Source: an uncultured Dokdonia sp.
Lineage (GTDB): Bacteria > Bacteroidota > Bacteroidia > Flavobacteriales > Flavobacteriaceae
Assembly: GCA_938002835.1 (NCBI GenBank)
Contig: CALKZS010000121.1
Location: forward strand, 1-47,596
DNA: 47,596 bases
Reading direction: 5' to 3'
Each line of letters starts with the position of its first letter. The stretch's first letter is position 1. The notes under the pieces were generated by a model. It did not search any database. It worked only from the letters and a program-made list of their open reading frames with translations, and was not told the DNA's origin. Made by a program: the position numbers and the translations under genes. Below, piece after piece: positions 8,871 through 16,839 of this stretch.

Positions 8871-10130
8871 ATGCTCATATACCTTCGTACGTTAGGAGAA
8901 AGTTTTAGATTTGCTGTTAATGCATTGCGCAATAATAAGTTACGCACCTTTCTTTCATTAATGGGAGTTACGGTAGGTATATTTTCTATCATAGGTGTTC
9001 TAGCAGCAGTAGATTCTCTTGAGAAGGAAATAAAAGGAAGTCTCTCTAGTTTAGATCAAAGTACGATGATATTGTGTCACGTTTCTTTTGGTCCATCAGA
9101 TGTTCCTCGTTGGAAGAGGGAACAGTTTCCGCTAATCACTTATGAAGACTTTCAGTATTTAGAGCGCACAATATCAGACACAAAAGCGAGTACGTACGTA
9201 CTTAATGTACCCTCTCAAACCATAAAATATGACGAAGAAACTATAGAAAATGTAAATATAGGTGCGACAACAGAAGGATGGTATGACATAGAAGCATTAC
9301 AGTTTGAAATAGGGCGTTTTTTTAATGCGTCGGAGTCTAATAGTGGAGCCAATGTGGTTGTAATAGGTAACGAGATACGTAATAAGCTTTTTGGAGAAGG
9401 TGTTGATCCCACAGGTAAAAAAATACGTTTATATAGTCGTAAGTTTACGGTAATAGGAGTTCTTGAAAAAGAAGGTGCGAGTTTTGGAGGTGGAGGATCA
9501 AAAGACGAGATTGTTGTAGTACCTGTTAATATGGTAAGACGTATATATGGCGATAACAATAAGACCACATTTCCTCAAATTATTTTATTGCCTAAAGAAG
9601 ATGTAGATGATGATGCATATGTGGCTCTTGTAGAACAGAGGTTACGTAATAAAAGAGGTCTAAAAACTGATGAGGTAAGTAACTTCTTTATAAATCAGCT
9701 CAAAGGGTTTACGGCTTTTATTGATAATATCATAGGGGTGCTTACGGGTATAGGTGCAGGTATAGGTGGTTTTGCATTGCTCGTAGGAGGTTTTGGTATT
9801 GCAAATATTATGTTTGTGAGTGTGAAAGAACGTACTAACTTGATAGGAATACAAAAAGCACTTGGTGCAAAACGACGTTTTATTCTTTTTCAATTTCTTT
9901 TTGAGTCTATCTTACTTTCCATTTTTGGAGGATTGATAGGGCTTTTATTTGTCTGGCTTATCACTATAGGACTTTCAAGTTTGGTAGATAGTTTTGATTT
10001 TGTATTGTCATTTAAAAATATAGCATTAGGTCTTGGTGGTGCTTTTATAATAGGTGTTATTGCTGGAGTAGTTCCAGCAATAGGAGCAGCAAGATTAGAT
10101 CCTGTAGAGGCTATAAGAACTGGGATGTAA
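8871..10130 (+). CDS. MacB/FtsX-type ABC transporter permease
   Basis: A 419-residue permease with an N-terminal transmembrane helix (about 22-45), a large extracytoplasmic MacB-type periplasmic domain (about 46-270) and a C-terminal FtsX domain with three helices (about 282-410). The N-terminus FAVNALRNNKLRTFLSLMGV and the C-terminus GVVPAIGAARLDPVEAIR are hallmarks of the family. Members act in mechanotransmission or in export of lipoproteins and peptides, working with a separate MacB/LolD-type ATPase. No ATPase gene lies next to it in the window. The gene is monocistronic and ends at a bidirectional hairpin (10154-10193). Confidence 0.9.
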   Translation: MLIYLRTLGESFRFAVNALRNNKLRTFLSLMGVTVGIFSIIGVLAAVDSLEKEIKGSLSSLDQSTMILCHVSFGPSDVPRWKREQFPLITYEDFQYLERTISDTKASTYVLNVPSQTIKYDEETIENVNIGATTEGWYDIEALQFEIGRFFNASESNSGANVVVIGNEIRNKLFGEGVDPTGKKIRLYSRKFTVIGVLEKEGASFGGGGSKDEIVVVPVNMVRRIYGDNNKTTFPQIILLPKEDVDDDAYVALVEQRLRNKRGLKTDEVSNFFINQLKGFTAFIDNIIGVLTGIGAGIGGFALLVGGFGIANIMFVSVKERTNLIGIQKALGAKRRFILFQFLFESILLSIFGGLIGLLFVWLITIGLSSLVDSFDFVLSFKNIALGLGGAFIIGVIAGVVPAIGAARLDPVEAIRTGM

Positions 10131-10153
10131 TTCTAATAGAAAATAGATAACTA

Positions 10154-10193
10154 AAAAACCCAAACACTACTCATTAGTAGCGTTTGGGTTTTT
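10154..10193. terminator. Bidirectional terminator between convergent genes
   Basis: AAAAACCCAAACACTACT (10154-10171) pairs with its complement at 10176-10193, giving an 18-bp stem with flanking A and T runs. It serves the permease on the plus strand and the GAF protein on the minus strand. Confidence 0.9.
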
Positions 10194-10216
10194 CAGTAAC
10201 AAATGATGTTGTCTGT

Positions 10217-10672
10217 TTATAATAAAGTAGCTACTTGTTCATTTACCCACTCTAAGAATGTTTCGTCCTCTTTTGTAAATGGGTCTACTGTATTAGAATC
10301 TATATCTATTTGACCTATATTTTTTCCATCTTTAAAAAGTGGGACTACAATCTCACTTTTTACGGTAATACTACACGCAATATAATTGTCTTGCGCTTTT
10401 ACATCTGGAACCACAAAATTTGCATTAGATTCTGCTACTTGACCACAAATGCCTTTCCCAAAAGGAATAACAGTATGATCTGTAGGCGTGCCTGCGTAGG
10501 GGCCTAAATGTAAAGTGCGAGCATCGTGATTTGCCATATAAAAACCTACCCAGTCATAATAGTCTATAGATGTGCGTAGTACTTTACATATCTCACCCAT
10601 TTTGTCATCGGGACTTTTTTCTTGCTGAGATACAATTGTAGTTATTCTGATTTTTAGATCTTCAAAAGCCAT
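10217..10672 (-). CDS. GAF-domain protein, probable free methionine-(R)-sulfoxide reductase
   Basis: A 151-residue single GAF domain. fRMsr enzymes reduce free methionine-R-sulfoxide using cysteines in the GAF pocket. Here Cys76 (GKGICG) and Cys100 (NYIACS) match the resolving and catalytic cysteines of the family, while the third, non-essential cysteine is not seen. The segment SEIVVPLF after the catalytic cysteine and the YDWVGFY motif near residues 39-45 are also typical. It is cytoplasmic. The gene is divergent from xrtF with a 34-base gap to its start, so the two may share a control region. Confidence 0.85.
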   Translation of the reverse strand: MAFEDLKIRITTIVSQQEKSPDDKMGEICKVLRTSIDYYDWVGFYMANHDARTLHLGPYAGTPTDHTVIPFGKGICGQVAESNANFVVPDVKAQDNYIACSITVKSEIVVPLFKDGKNIGQIDIDSNTVDPFTKEDETFLEWVNEQVATLL

Positions 10673-10706
10673 ATTTCTTGTATTTTAGACGTGCTAAAAA
10701 CGCCCT

Positions 10707-11255
10707 GTGCTTGAATTAATGCGCAAATATAAGTCTGTACTTCGATTTCTCACTATTTTTTTAGGGAGTTATTTAGTGTTTGTGACACTTTACAACCTGT
10801 ATCTTATTTATGGGAGCAGTAGTCGGTATTTTCCAGATGTGATTACACATATGGTGGCACTACAAAGTCAATCCATTATTGCAGTTTTAGGATATACAAT
10901 GGAGGTAGTTCCTAGCACCTCAGAACCAGCAATGAATCTTACTATAAATGGTACTGTTCTTGCTCGTATAGTAGAGGGATGTAATGCTATAAGTGTGATG
11001 TTACTCTTTATATCTTTTATGCTAGCTTTTTTTGGAAGTTTTAAACGCACATTCTTTTTTATACTAGGTGGTGTTGTGGTAATTTATGTGATGAACATCC
11101 TTCGTATTGCATTGCTAAGTATTGCTATTTATGAATATCCAGAGTATACAAATGTTTTACACGGCACTTTATTTCCAGCTATTATATATGGGACTGTTTT
11201 CTTACTTTGGTTTTGGTGGATAAATAACTATAAGAAACCTTCAAAAGATGTCTAA
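10707..11255 (+). CDS. xrtF: Exosortase family protein XrtF
   Basis: A 182-residue polytopic exosortase, a membrane transpeptidase that processes surface proteins with C-terminal sorting signals. The catalytic triad is visible: Cys92 in VEGCNAIS, Arg133 in NILRIALL, and His152 in LHGTLFP. Five or six membrane segments are predicted. XrtF is the short, flavobacterial type and is usually followed by the partner found here, whose start overlaps this gene by 8 bases. The start is GTG at 10707; ATG at 10719 is an equally possible start that removes four residues. No PEP-CTERM-like substrate is visible in the window. Confidence 0.9.
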   Translation: MLELMRKYKSVLRFLTIFLGSYLVFVTLYNLYLIYGSSSRYFPDVITHMVALQSQSIIAVLGYTMEVVPSTSEPAMNLTINGTVLARIVEGCNAISVMLLFISFMLAFFGSFKRTFFFILGGVVVIYVMNILRIALLSIAIYEYPEYTNVLHGTLFPAIIYGTVFLLWFWWINNYKKPSKDV

Positions 11256-11679
11256 AAGTATTCGTATTGTATTAGGATTACTTTGTCTTTTTGGGTTTAT
11301 GTTTGTACGCTTTCGCGAAAGCGTACTATTCTACGATCCACTTATAGATTATTATCACGGCGATTATCAAAATAATCCATTACCAGAGTTGTTACAAGGG
11401 AAATTATTTTTACATATAACCTTACGATATGCTTTGAATTATGTATTGTCAATGTTATTGTTGTGGATGATTTTTATGGATACACAGATCTTGAAATTTG
11501 CAAGTTTGTTTTATGTAATTGTTTTGATCATCTTGTTAATCACATTTTATGTATTACTACAAGATTATGAATATACATCACACGTATCACTGTTTTATGT
11601 GCGTAGGTTTTTGATTCAACCTTTGTTAATTCTTTTGTTAGTTCCTGCATTTTTCTATGCACGCAAGGTCAATAGCTAG
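11248..11679 (+). CDS. Exosortase F system-associated membrane protein
   Basis: A 143-residue membrane protein with about four hydrophobic segments. It matches the small family that always follows XrtF in flavobacteria: the pattern VRFRE..LFYDPLIDYYHGDY near residues 20-39 and HITLRYALNY near 55-64 are recognisable. The role is not known in detail; the family is presumed to assist the exosortase. The palindromic repeat at 11305-11326 lies inside the gene and encodes RFRESV in frame, at the end of the first helix. It overlaps xrtF by 8 bases. Confidence 0.85.
   Translation: MSKSIRIVLGLLCLFGFMFVRFRESVLFYDPLIDYYHGDYQNNPLPELLQGKLFLHITLRYALNYVLSMLLLWMIFMDTQILKFASLFYVIVLIILLITFYVLLQDYEYTSHVSLFYVRRFLIQPLLILLLVPAFFYARKVNS
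11305..11326. repeat. Palindromic repeat inside the exosortase partner gene
   Basis: A perfect 22-bp palindrome with core CTTTCGCGAAAG, read in frame as residues around FRESV of the exosortase-associated protein. Confidence 0.95.
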
Positions 11680-11712
11680 TCTCTTTTGTATTTTTGTGTA
11701 AAAATTTAAGAG

Positions 11713-12282
11713 ATGAAAACTATTATATATATCGTACTCGCATTGGCTATTTCTTCTTGTAAAGAAGATAAAAACCCTGATGTTAAAACAGCACCTGCAT
11801 ATCTAGAAGAAGCGCAAGCTGCCGCTGCTATTGGAGATCTTAATGAAACTTCAGAAACCATCGAGGTGACTTTTCAGGACGAAAAAATGACAAGTATCTA
11901 TGAAGGGTACTTAGAACTCAAAGCCGCATTAGTAAATACAAATGCTGATGATGCAGCAGATGTAGCTACAGAGTTTTCTGAGTTGCTAGCTGTTGTTGCT
12001 GGCGATGATAATGAGAGCTTTCTAGCATTGCATAATGATGTAAAAGCTGTAGCAGTATCTAAAGATGTAAAACAACAACGAGTTCTTTTTCAAAACATAA
12101 GTAATGAGGTAGAGATACTTATAAAACCAGCCATCTCAGAAGGTCAGGTTATTAAGCAGTATTGCCCAATGGCTTTTGATGGTAAAGGTGGCTACTGGTT
12201 GTCTGACTCAAGAGAAATACGCAATCCATACTTTGGAGATGTGATGCTCAAGTGTGGTGTGGTAGATAGTGATATTGAGTAA
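11713..12282 (+). CDS. DUF3347 lipoprotein, putative metal-binding
   Basis: A 189-residue lipoprotein with lipobox ISSC (Cys16). The body is helical and the C-terminus has the DUF3347 pattern KQYCPMAFDGKGGYWLSD followed by IRNPYFGDVMLKCG, with two Cys and two Met placed to bind a soft metal. DUF3347 domains occur alone or attached to copper/silver efflux adaptors, so copper or silver binding in the periplasm is likely; this is inference. It lies 33 bases downstream of the exosortase partner, perhaps cotranscribed, though no functional link to exosortase is known. Confidence 0.8.
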   Translation: MKTIIYIVLALAISSCKEDKNPDVKTAPAYLEEAQAAAAIGDLNETSETIEVTFQDEKMTSIYEGYLELKAALVNTNADDAADVATEFSELLAVVAGDDNESFLALHNDVKAVAVSKDVKQQRVLFQNISNEVEILIKPAISEGQVIKQYCPMAFDGKGGYWLSDSREIRNPYFGDVMLKCGVVDSDIE

Positions 12283-12310
12283 ATCGATATAGTTTTATTG
12301 ATGGCGAAAC

Positions 12311-12360
12311 CCTTCTTTAACTTTTATTTTTTTTAGAAAGTTGAAGAAGGTGTTTGTTTT
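12311..12360 (+). terminator. Probable terminator after the DUF3347 gene
   Basis: CCTTCTTTAACTTT (12311-12324) pairs with AAAGTTGAAGAAGG (12337-12350) with one G-U wobble, followed by a T-rich stretch. It lies 29 bases after the stop. Confidence 0.6.
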
Positions 12361-12645
12361 TTAGGTATTTACAAGTGACCAATATCAAAGGAAGAGTAAA
12401 AAATAGCTTTTGATAATAGTCTGTAATAAACTTGATTTAAAATTAACTACCTTGAATTATTAATGTTTTATAAATATCATTAATTACAATGATAGGTTCT
12501 TTAATTCCTTTAAGTTATTTTGTAACTTCAATCGTTGATGTTATACCAATCATCCCATATTTGAATACAGTATGTGAATGTGTGTTGAGGTTTATTATTT
12601 ATCAAACATCTGTTTTTTAAGTAATTAAAAAATAATGAACTATGA
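12361..12645. other. Gene-free stretch
   Basis: A+T-rich spacer between the terminator and the end of the Hint gene. I see no open reading frame of note, no RNA gene and no repeat in it. Confidence 0.5.
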
Positions 12646-13884
12646 TCAAGGTCTTGATGATGCACGCAATTTTTCAATTCCAGTAACAATACCGTTTGCT
12701 ATAAAAGTATTGTTTTTATCTAAATCAACGATGGTGTAGGTTTTCTGTGTGCCGCTAACTTCATTGATTTTTACTATTTTTAAATTGCTTTGCAGGCTTT
12801 TGATGATACTTCCAAGTTCAATTTGAACCACATTATTGATTTCATAATCAGTTTCGGTTTTCTCGGGACTCATTGAAGACCATTGTAGGGTATTTAATAA
12901 AAACGGATGGTCTTTTGTACAGGTGATTTCTGTGCCATTAGAAAATGTAATAGTTATTAGGTCTTTGTGAAGTTTACTTGCTAATTCTTTAATCACTGAA
13001 GGTTCATAATCTCCAGTCTCCTTATGGAAGGATAATATAGTGTCTCCTATTTCTAAATCTTCTATTGACTTAAGTGTATTATCTGCCATTGTTATTTGAG
13101 TTCCTTCTGCCAAGCAATGGACATCTAAACCATCAAAATAAATTTCTGTAATCGCAGTATCATCATATTTGTCACCTTCATATACAGATAGTATTTCAAA
13201 CTTTATATCCCAATTAGGAGCATTTTCGTATTTCTGGTATACATCTTCACCTAATTTTCTATCATTTCCAAGAGGTTTTTCAAGAGTAATAATTTGTTCT
13301 GCATAAATATCCTGTAATTCTATAATAGCATATGGTTCATTATTTACAGACATTTTTAGTTTATGAACTCGAGAATTGTCTTTCCAGGCTTTTTTGCTTT
13401 TAATATAGCCATTAGCAAAAAGTATAGTAGTGACTCTTGGATGTACTGGCGAGAAACTAAAATTGATAGTTTCTCCTATACCGTATCCTTTCTTTCCTTC
13501 TACCCAAGCAGTTTGATAACTGAAGTCTGCTAGATTTTTAGTCTTGTAATCTATATTTCCATTTGATGATAATTCAGATGAGGTTGTTACAGCATAATTA
13601 CCAGCACCACAATACCAACTGCAGCCACCACCATCAACCTCCCACATACTTGAGTATGTTTCTGGATATTTTTCAAAAAGGACATTATCTTCTTCTGTCA
13701 AATTATTCCAATCTTTTTTATTATTATCTATATCTTCAAATAACTGATTTCTTTTTTTCCATTCATTTTGCACCTCAATCCCAAAGTCAAAAGGGTCTCC
13801 TTTTTCTGGAATGATTGTTTTTAGATTTTGACAGTATAGATGTGCTGTTAAGAATATTAAAAGAAGGCTTATTGATAATTTCAT
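12646..13884 (-). CDS. Secreted protein with NADase-type glycan-binding domain and C-terminal Hint domain
   Basis: A 412-residue exported protein with signal peptide (residues 1-19, ending LYCQ). Residues about 85-255 resemble the discoidin-like NADase-type glycan-binding domain (WVEGKKGYGIGETINF, then FANGYIKSKKAWKDNSRV). From residue 257 a Hint (hedgehog/intein) domain follows, with HCLAEGTQITMAD as block A (Cys257 the potential nucleophile), TCTKDHPFLL as block B (Thr321, His326), and NNTFIANGIVTG near 391-402 as the end block. The canonical His-Asn dipeptide before a Cys/Ser/Thr is absent, so if it is active it likely cleaves or transfers without splicing. No mature toxin domain follows the Hint domain; the protein stops 10 residues later. 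It is monocistronic. Confidence 0.8.
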   Translation of the reverse strand: MKLSISLLLIFLTAHLYCQNLKTIIPEKGDPFDFGIEVQNEWKKRNQLFEDIDNNKKDWNNLTEEDNVLFEKYPETYSSMWEVDGGGCSWYCGAGNYAVTTSSELSSNGNIDYKTKNLADFSYQTAWVEGKKGYGIGETINFSFSPVHPRVTTILFANGYIKSKKAWKDNSRVHKLKMSVNNEPYAIIELQDIYAEQIITLEKPLGNDRKLGEDVYQKYENAPNWDIKFEILSVYEGDKYDDTAITEIYFDGLDVHCLAEGTQITMADNTLKSIEDLEIGDTILSFHKETGDYEPSVIKELASKLHKDLITITFSNGTEITCTKDHPFLLNTLQWSSMSPEKTETDYEINNVVQIELGSIIKSLQSNLKIVKINEVSGTQKTYTIVDLDKNNTFIANGIVTGIEKLRASSRP

Positions 13885-14199
13885 AATTTATGAGTTATTC
13901 AGGATATACTAATTTTTGTGTTTTTCAATCTAAGAATTATAATTGAAAAAATAATGGAGAAGTAGTTTTCAATTCTAGATAGTACAGTTCTATAAATATA
14001 TCATTTTTGGATATATAAAATTTGTTTTCTATAGGTAATATATAAAGTGTAGTAATCATATTTTTTACTTTGGAGTATTAGTTTTTAACAAAAAATTCTT
14101 TTGACACAAGGCTTTCTTAAGATGTACTTCTAAAAATGAGTAGAACTAAAACAAACTATCTATAATATATAGACAACTAGTTGTTATGATATTGCTACA
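13885..14199. other. Gene-free stretch upstream of the Hint gene
   Basis: A+T-rich DNA with no coding potential that I can see on either strand; it holds the promoter region of the Hint gene, but I could not fix a promoter. Confidence 0.5.
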
Positions 14200-14223
14200 T
14201 TAACGTGAGTTTGATATAAGAAA
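14200..14223 (+). mobile_element. Lone IS982-type terminal repeat
   Basis: The sequence ACGTGAGTTTGATATAAG (14203-14220) is the same as the left end of the IS982 element at 47029-47046 except for one base, and the match extends to 24 bp (14200-14223 against 47026-47049). No transposase and no inverted partner is found nearby, so it is a relic of a deleted or rearranged element. Confidence 0.7.
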
Positions 14224-14316
14224 ACAAAATAATTATTTGATTATTAGATGTTTTATGTCTTTGTTACTTGTTGTTTATTGAAATGTAAGTCAGATTTTTA
14301 CGTTTTTAGTTAATTA

Positions 14317-14555
14317 ACTGGTGTTACGCAATCAGAGAAGTGTTTTTTCTCATTTTAACAAAAAACTGTTGATAAGTCCCTTTTTCTTAAAAAAAAATAG
14401 CTTTTTTAATCGTTTTAGCCATTAAATATGTCAACTGTTATCTAATCGATTAATAAATCTAAGTAGACATTTATTTCTAAATTTTAGTAATCAGCAGTTT
14501 AAACACTTATTAACAACAAGGTTAAATTTTTGATGATTTAGTGCGTAACACCAGT
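14317..14555. mobile_element. MITE-like element, 239 bp with 14-bp perfect inverted repeats
   Basis: ACTGGTGTTACGCA at 14317-14330 is repeated exactly inverted at 14542-14555 (TGCGTAACACCAGT). The 211 bases between are A+T-rich and do not code. No clear target duplication is visible. The structure fits a non-autonomous element mobilised by a transposase elsewhere; an unrelated long hairpin is the alternative. Confidence 0.55.
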
Positions 14556-14850
14556 GTTTTTTATATTCTTAATTTAATTTTGTGGCAAAATGTCTTTGTT
14601 TAAAAGGAATAGGTTTTTCTTATAACTAAATATATATATCGTTTTTAATTTTTAAAATATGTCTTCATTTATATGATAAAAAATAGTTAAAAAAAAGAGA
14701 AAGGTGCTTATTTATATCAAAAAACAGATCATACGTAAATATATGATATAAAAGTTTAAAACACTCATTATGAGTTGTGTATATGTATTTCGTTTCAGCA
14801 CAAAATCTATTTGACATTTTCATTAACTCCATTTTGTTTATCTTTATAAT

Positions 14851-15267
14851 GTGAAAAATGCAATCCACAAAATAGCAGCTTTATTTTTAGCACTTCTCGT
14901 GCTAGGATCTACAATGTCTGTGAGCATTGATAAGCATTATTGTAGTGATCATCTGGTAGATGTTGCCATCTTTGGAAAAGCAACACCTTGTGCAATGGAA
15001 TTAGCACTAACAGAAAAGTATGGGTCAGAACACAATAAAACATCAGACTGTTGTCAAGATGAACATATTGTTCTTGAAGGTCAAGATGAACTTAAAATAA
15101 ATGTAGAAAATATAGATGTAGATGCTATTGTGTTTATTTCGATATTTAAAAATTCATATACACACTTATTTGAAGAAAGTGAGCAACACCTTGTTCCTTT
15201 TGATGGCTATCCGCCACCTTTAATAATACAAGATTTCTACACGCTCTATGAGCATTATTTAATTTGA
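14851..15267 (+). CDS. HYC_CC_PP family protein, probable metal-related
   Basis: A 138-residue exported protein with an N-terminal hydrophobic signal (residues 5-24). It has the three features that name the family: HYC (residues 29-31), CC (67-68) and a Pro run (121-123) before a short C-terminal tail. Cys47 is another cysteine. Such proteins are found in Bacteroidota next to heavy-metal-associated proteins and are presumed to bind or move a thiophilic metal; there is no experiment known to me. The start is GTG at 14851. It is the first gene of the metal cluster, 165 bases before the next gene. Confidence 0.85.
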   Translation: MKNAIHKIAALFLALLVLGSTMSVSIDKHYCSDHLVDVAIFGKATPCAMELALTEKYGSEHNKTSDCCQDEHIVLEGQDELKINVENIDVDAIVFISIFKNSYTHLFEESEQHLVPFDGYPPPLIIQDFYTLYEHYLI

Positions 15268-15432
15268 TACCCATACAAGGGGTATCTCACGCACTATAAA
15301 TACATTGTGAGATATCTATGGTTTGTAAAAACCACAGATGTAATGTGCTAATTATATAGCGCAATTATTAATACTCTTTCTACTAGTAGTTATAAAGTAT
15401 AATAACTGGTATAGAGATTAAAATAACTCCCA

Positions 15433-16197
15433 ATGAAACATAAAGTTATATTTTTTTTGGTATTCGCTTTCGCGAAAGCGTATGCACAGGGACCTCCCAT
15501 CACAGCAGATAAACCTATAATGTTAGGCGGTAACAGCTTTACCACAAAAACATTAGTAGAAATACGAAACAACGATCGTGGTACAGCAGTCTATGCACCT
15601 GTAATGCTTCATTACTTACCTACGTCCAACAGCTTGCTAGCACTGCATTTACCCTATATACATTATAATCTGGAAGATGCAGGAAGTGGTGGTTCTTTGG
15701 CAGATATAAAGTTGTTAGGGAAATATCAATTTTTTCGAAAAGATGGTACAGGGAAAACCTGGAGATTGGTCGCAAAAACTTTGCAAACACTTCCCACTGG
15801 AGAAGAGCTCGATTTAATAGATTTAAGTACAGGAAAGTATCAAGGCTATTATGGCATTGTTTCTGGATATGAAACTTTAAAATATGGAATATCCACAGAG
15901 GTGGGGTATAACTGGGCACCAGATAGTACGCTAGATGAGTTTAGGGTAAAATTTGGAGTAGGTTTACCATTATTAAAACCGCAATACCCAAACAAGCAAC
16001 TCAATCTCTATTTTGAGTATACCAGTTCGTGGCTCGTAGATAGAGACTGGTATCAATTATTATATGCCCAAGGTATACAATATGCATTAAAAACTGTGAC
16101 GTTTGATCTAGCAGTGCAGTTACCTTTAGTAAAAGATATACCAGAAAATAGAGCATTAAATTATAGTGTGTTTTTAGGAACACGATACACATTTTAA
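15433..16197 (+). CDS. Outer-membrane beta-barrel transporter-like protein
   Basis: A 254-residue exported protein. The signal peptide (residues 1-19, ending AYAQ) is itself partly encoded by a palindromic repeat at 15465-15480. The rest is rich in alternating aromatic/polar strands and ends in RYTF, so an outer-membrane barrel is predicted. Similar proteins in Bacteroidota are annotated as transporters next to HMA proteins. It is separated by 12 bases from the HMA gene. The substrate is unknown; a metal ion is the obvious suspicion from the neighbours. Confidence 0.7.
   Translation: MKHKVIFFLVFAFAKAYAQGPPITADKPIMLGGNSFTTKTLVEIRNNDRGTAVYAPVMLHYLPTSNSLLALHLPYIHYNLEDAGSGGSLADIKLLGKYQFFRKDGTGKTWRLVAKTLQTLPTGEELDLIDLSTGKYQGYYGIVSGYETLKYGISTEVGYNWAPDSTLDEFRVKFGVGLPLLKPQYPNKQLNLYFEYTSSWLVDRDWYQLLYAQGIQYALKTVTFDLAVQLPLVKDIPENRALNYSVFLGTRYTF
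15465..15480. repeat. Palindromic repeat encoding part of a signal peptide
   Basis: A perfect 16-bp palindrome CGCTTTCGCGAAAGCG, read in frame as AFAKA in the signal peptide of the outer-membrane protein. Confidence 0.95.
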
Positions 16198-16209
16198 AAA
16201 AAAAGAATA

Positions 16210-16839
16210 ATGAAAATTAAAGTTATACTCCTAATAATGTCCTTGTGTACAACAATAGGTATGCAAGCTCAAAAAGCAATGGATAGTTTTGAAGTGCAAG
16301 TAGATGGTTTAGGTTGTCCTTTTTGTGCTTACGGACTTGAGAAAAAGTTTAAAGAATTTAAAGGCATTAAAAAAGTGGCCATAGATATAGAAACAGGTAA
16401 TTTTTCATTTCAATATCCTGAAGAAAAGAAACTAACAATGGATGCAGTAATAAGTCAGGTAGAAAAGGCAGGCTATACACCTATTACTGCAAAAATCACA
16501 AGAGCTTCAGGTAAGATAGAAACTAAAGAAACAAATATTACAGAACTCACTTCTGAGAGTGAGATAGTAACGCAACAATTGCTTGTGGCTGGTAAATGTG
16601 AGATGTGTAAATCACGCATAGAAAATACCTCTATAAATATACCTGGAGTTACAGATGCAAGTTGGGCGGTAGATACTCGTGTACTTAAAGTCACTTTTGA
16701 TAAAAGGCAGACCACAACAGATACCATTCAAAAAACGATCGCAAATGCTGGTCACGACACAAGATCACATAAAGCCACCCAGGAAGGATATGAGCAATTA
16801 CCTGCTTGTTGTAAGTATGAACGTTTAGATCAAGAATGA
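16210..16839 (+). CDS. Exported protein with two heavy-metal-associated (HMA) domains
   Basis: A 209-residue protein with signal peptide (1-20, GMQAQ) and two HMA folds. The first has GLGCPFCAYGLEKKF (Cys36, Cys39), the second VAGKCEMCKSRIE (Cys130, Cys133). A C-terminal LPACCKYERLD adds Cys200-Cys201, a pair often seen in Bacteroidota HMA proteins. HMA domains pass Cu(I), Hg(II) or Zn(II) between proteins through the CxxC pair. The protein would do so in the periplasm, probably between the outer-membrane protein upstream and the MauE fusion downstream. The stop overlaps the next gene by 4 bases. Confidence 0.85.
   Translation: MKIKVILLIMSLCTTIGMQAQKAMDSFEVQVDGLGCPFCAYGLEKKFKEFKGIKKVAIDIETGNFSFQYPEEKKLTMDAVISQVEKAGYTPITAKITRASGKIETKETNITELTSESEIVTQQLLVAGKCEMCKSRIENTSINIPGVTDASWAVDTRVLKVTFDKRQTTTDTIQKTIANAGHDTRSHKATQEGYEQLPACCKYERLDQE

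Noticed and set aside
8871-10130. MacB-type tripartite efflux system
   Set aside because: Only the permease gene is present; no ATPase, adaptor or channel gene is next to it, so I did not call an efflux operon.
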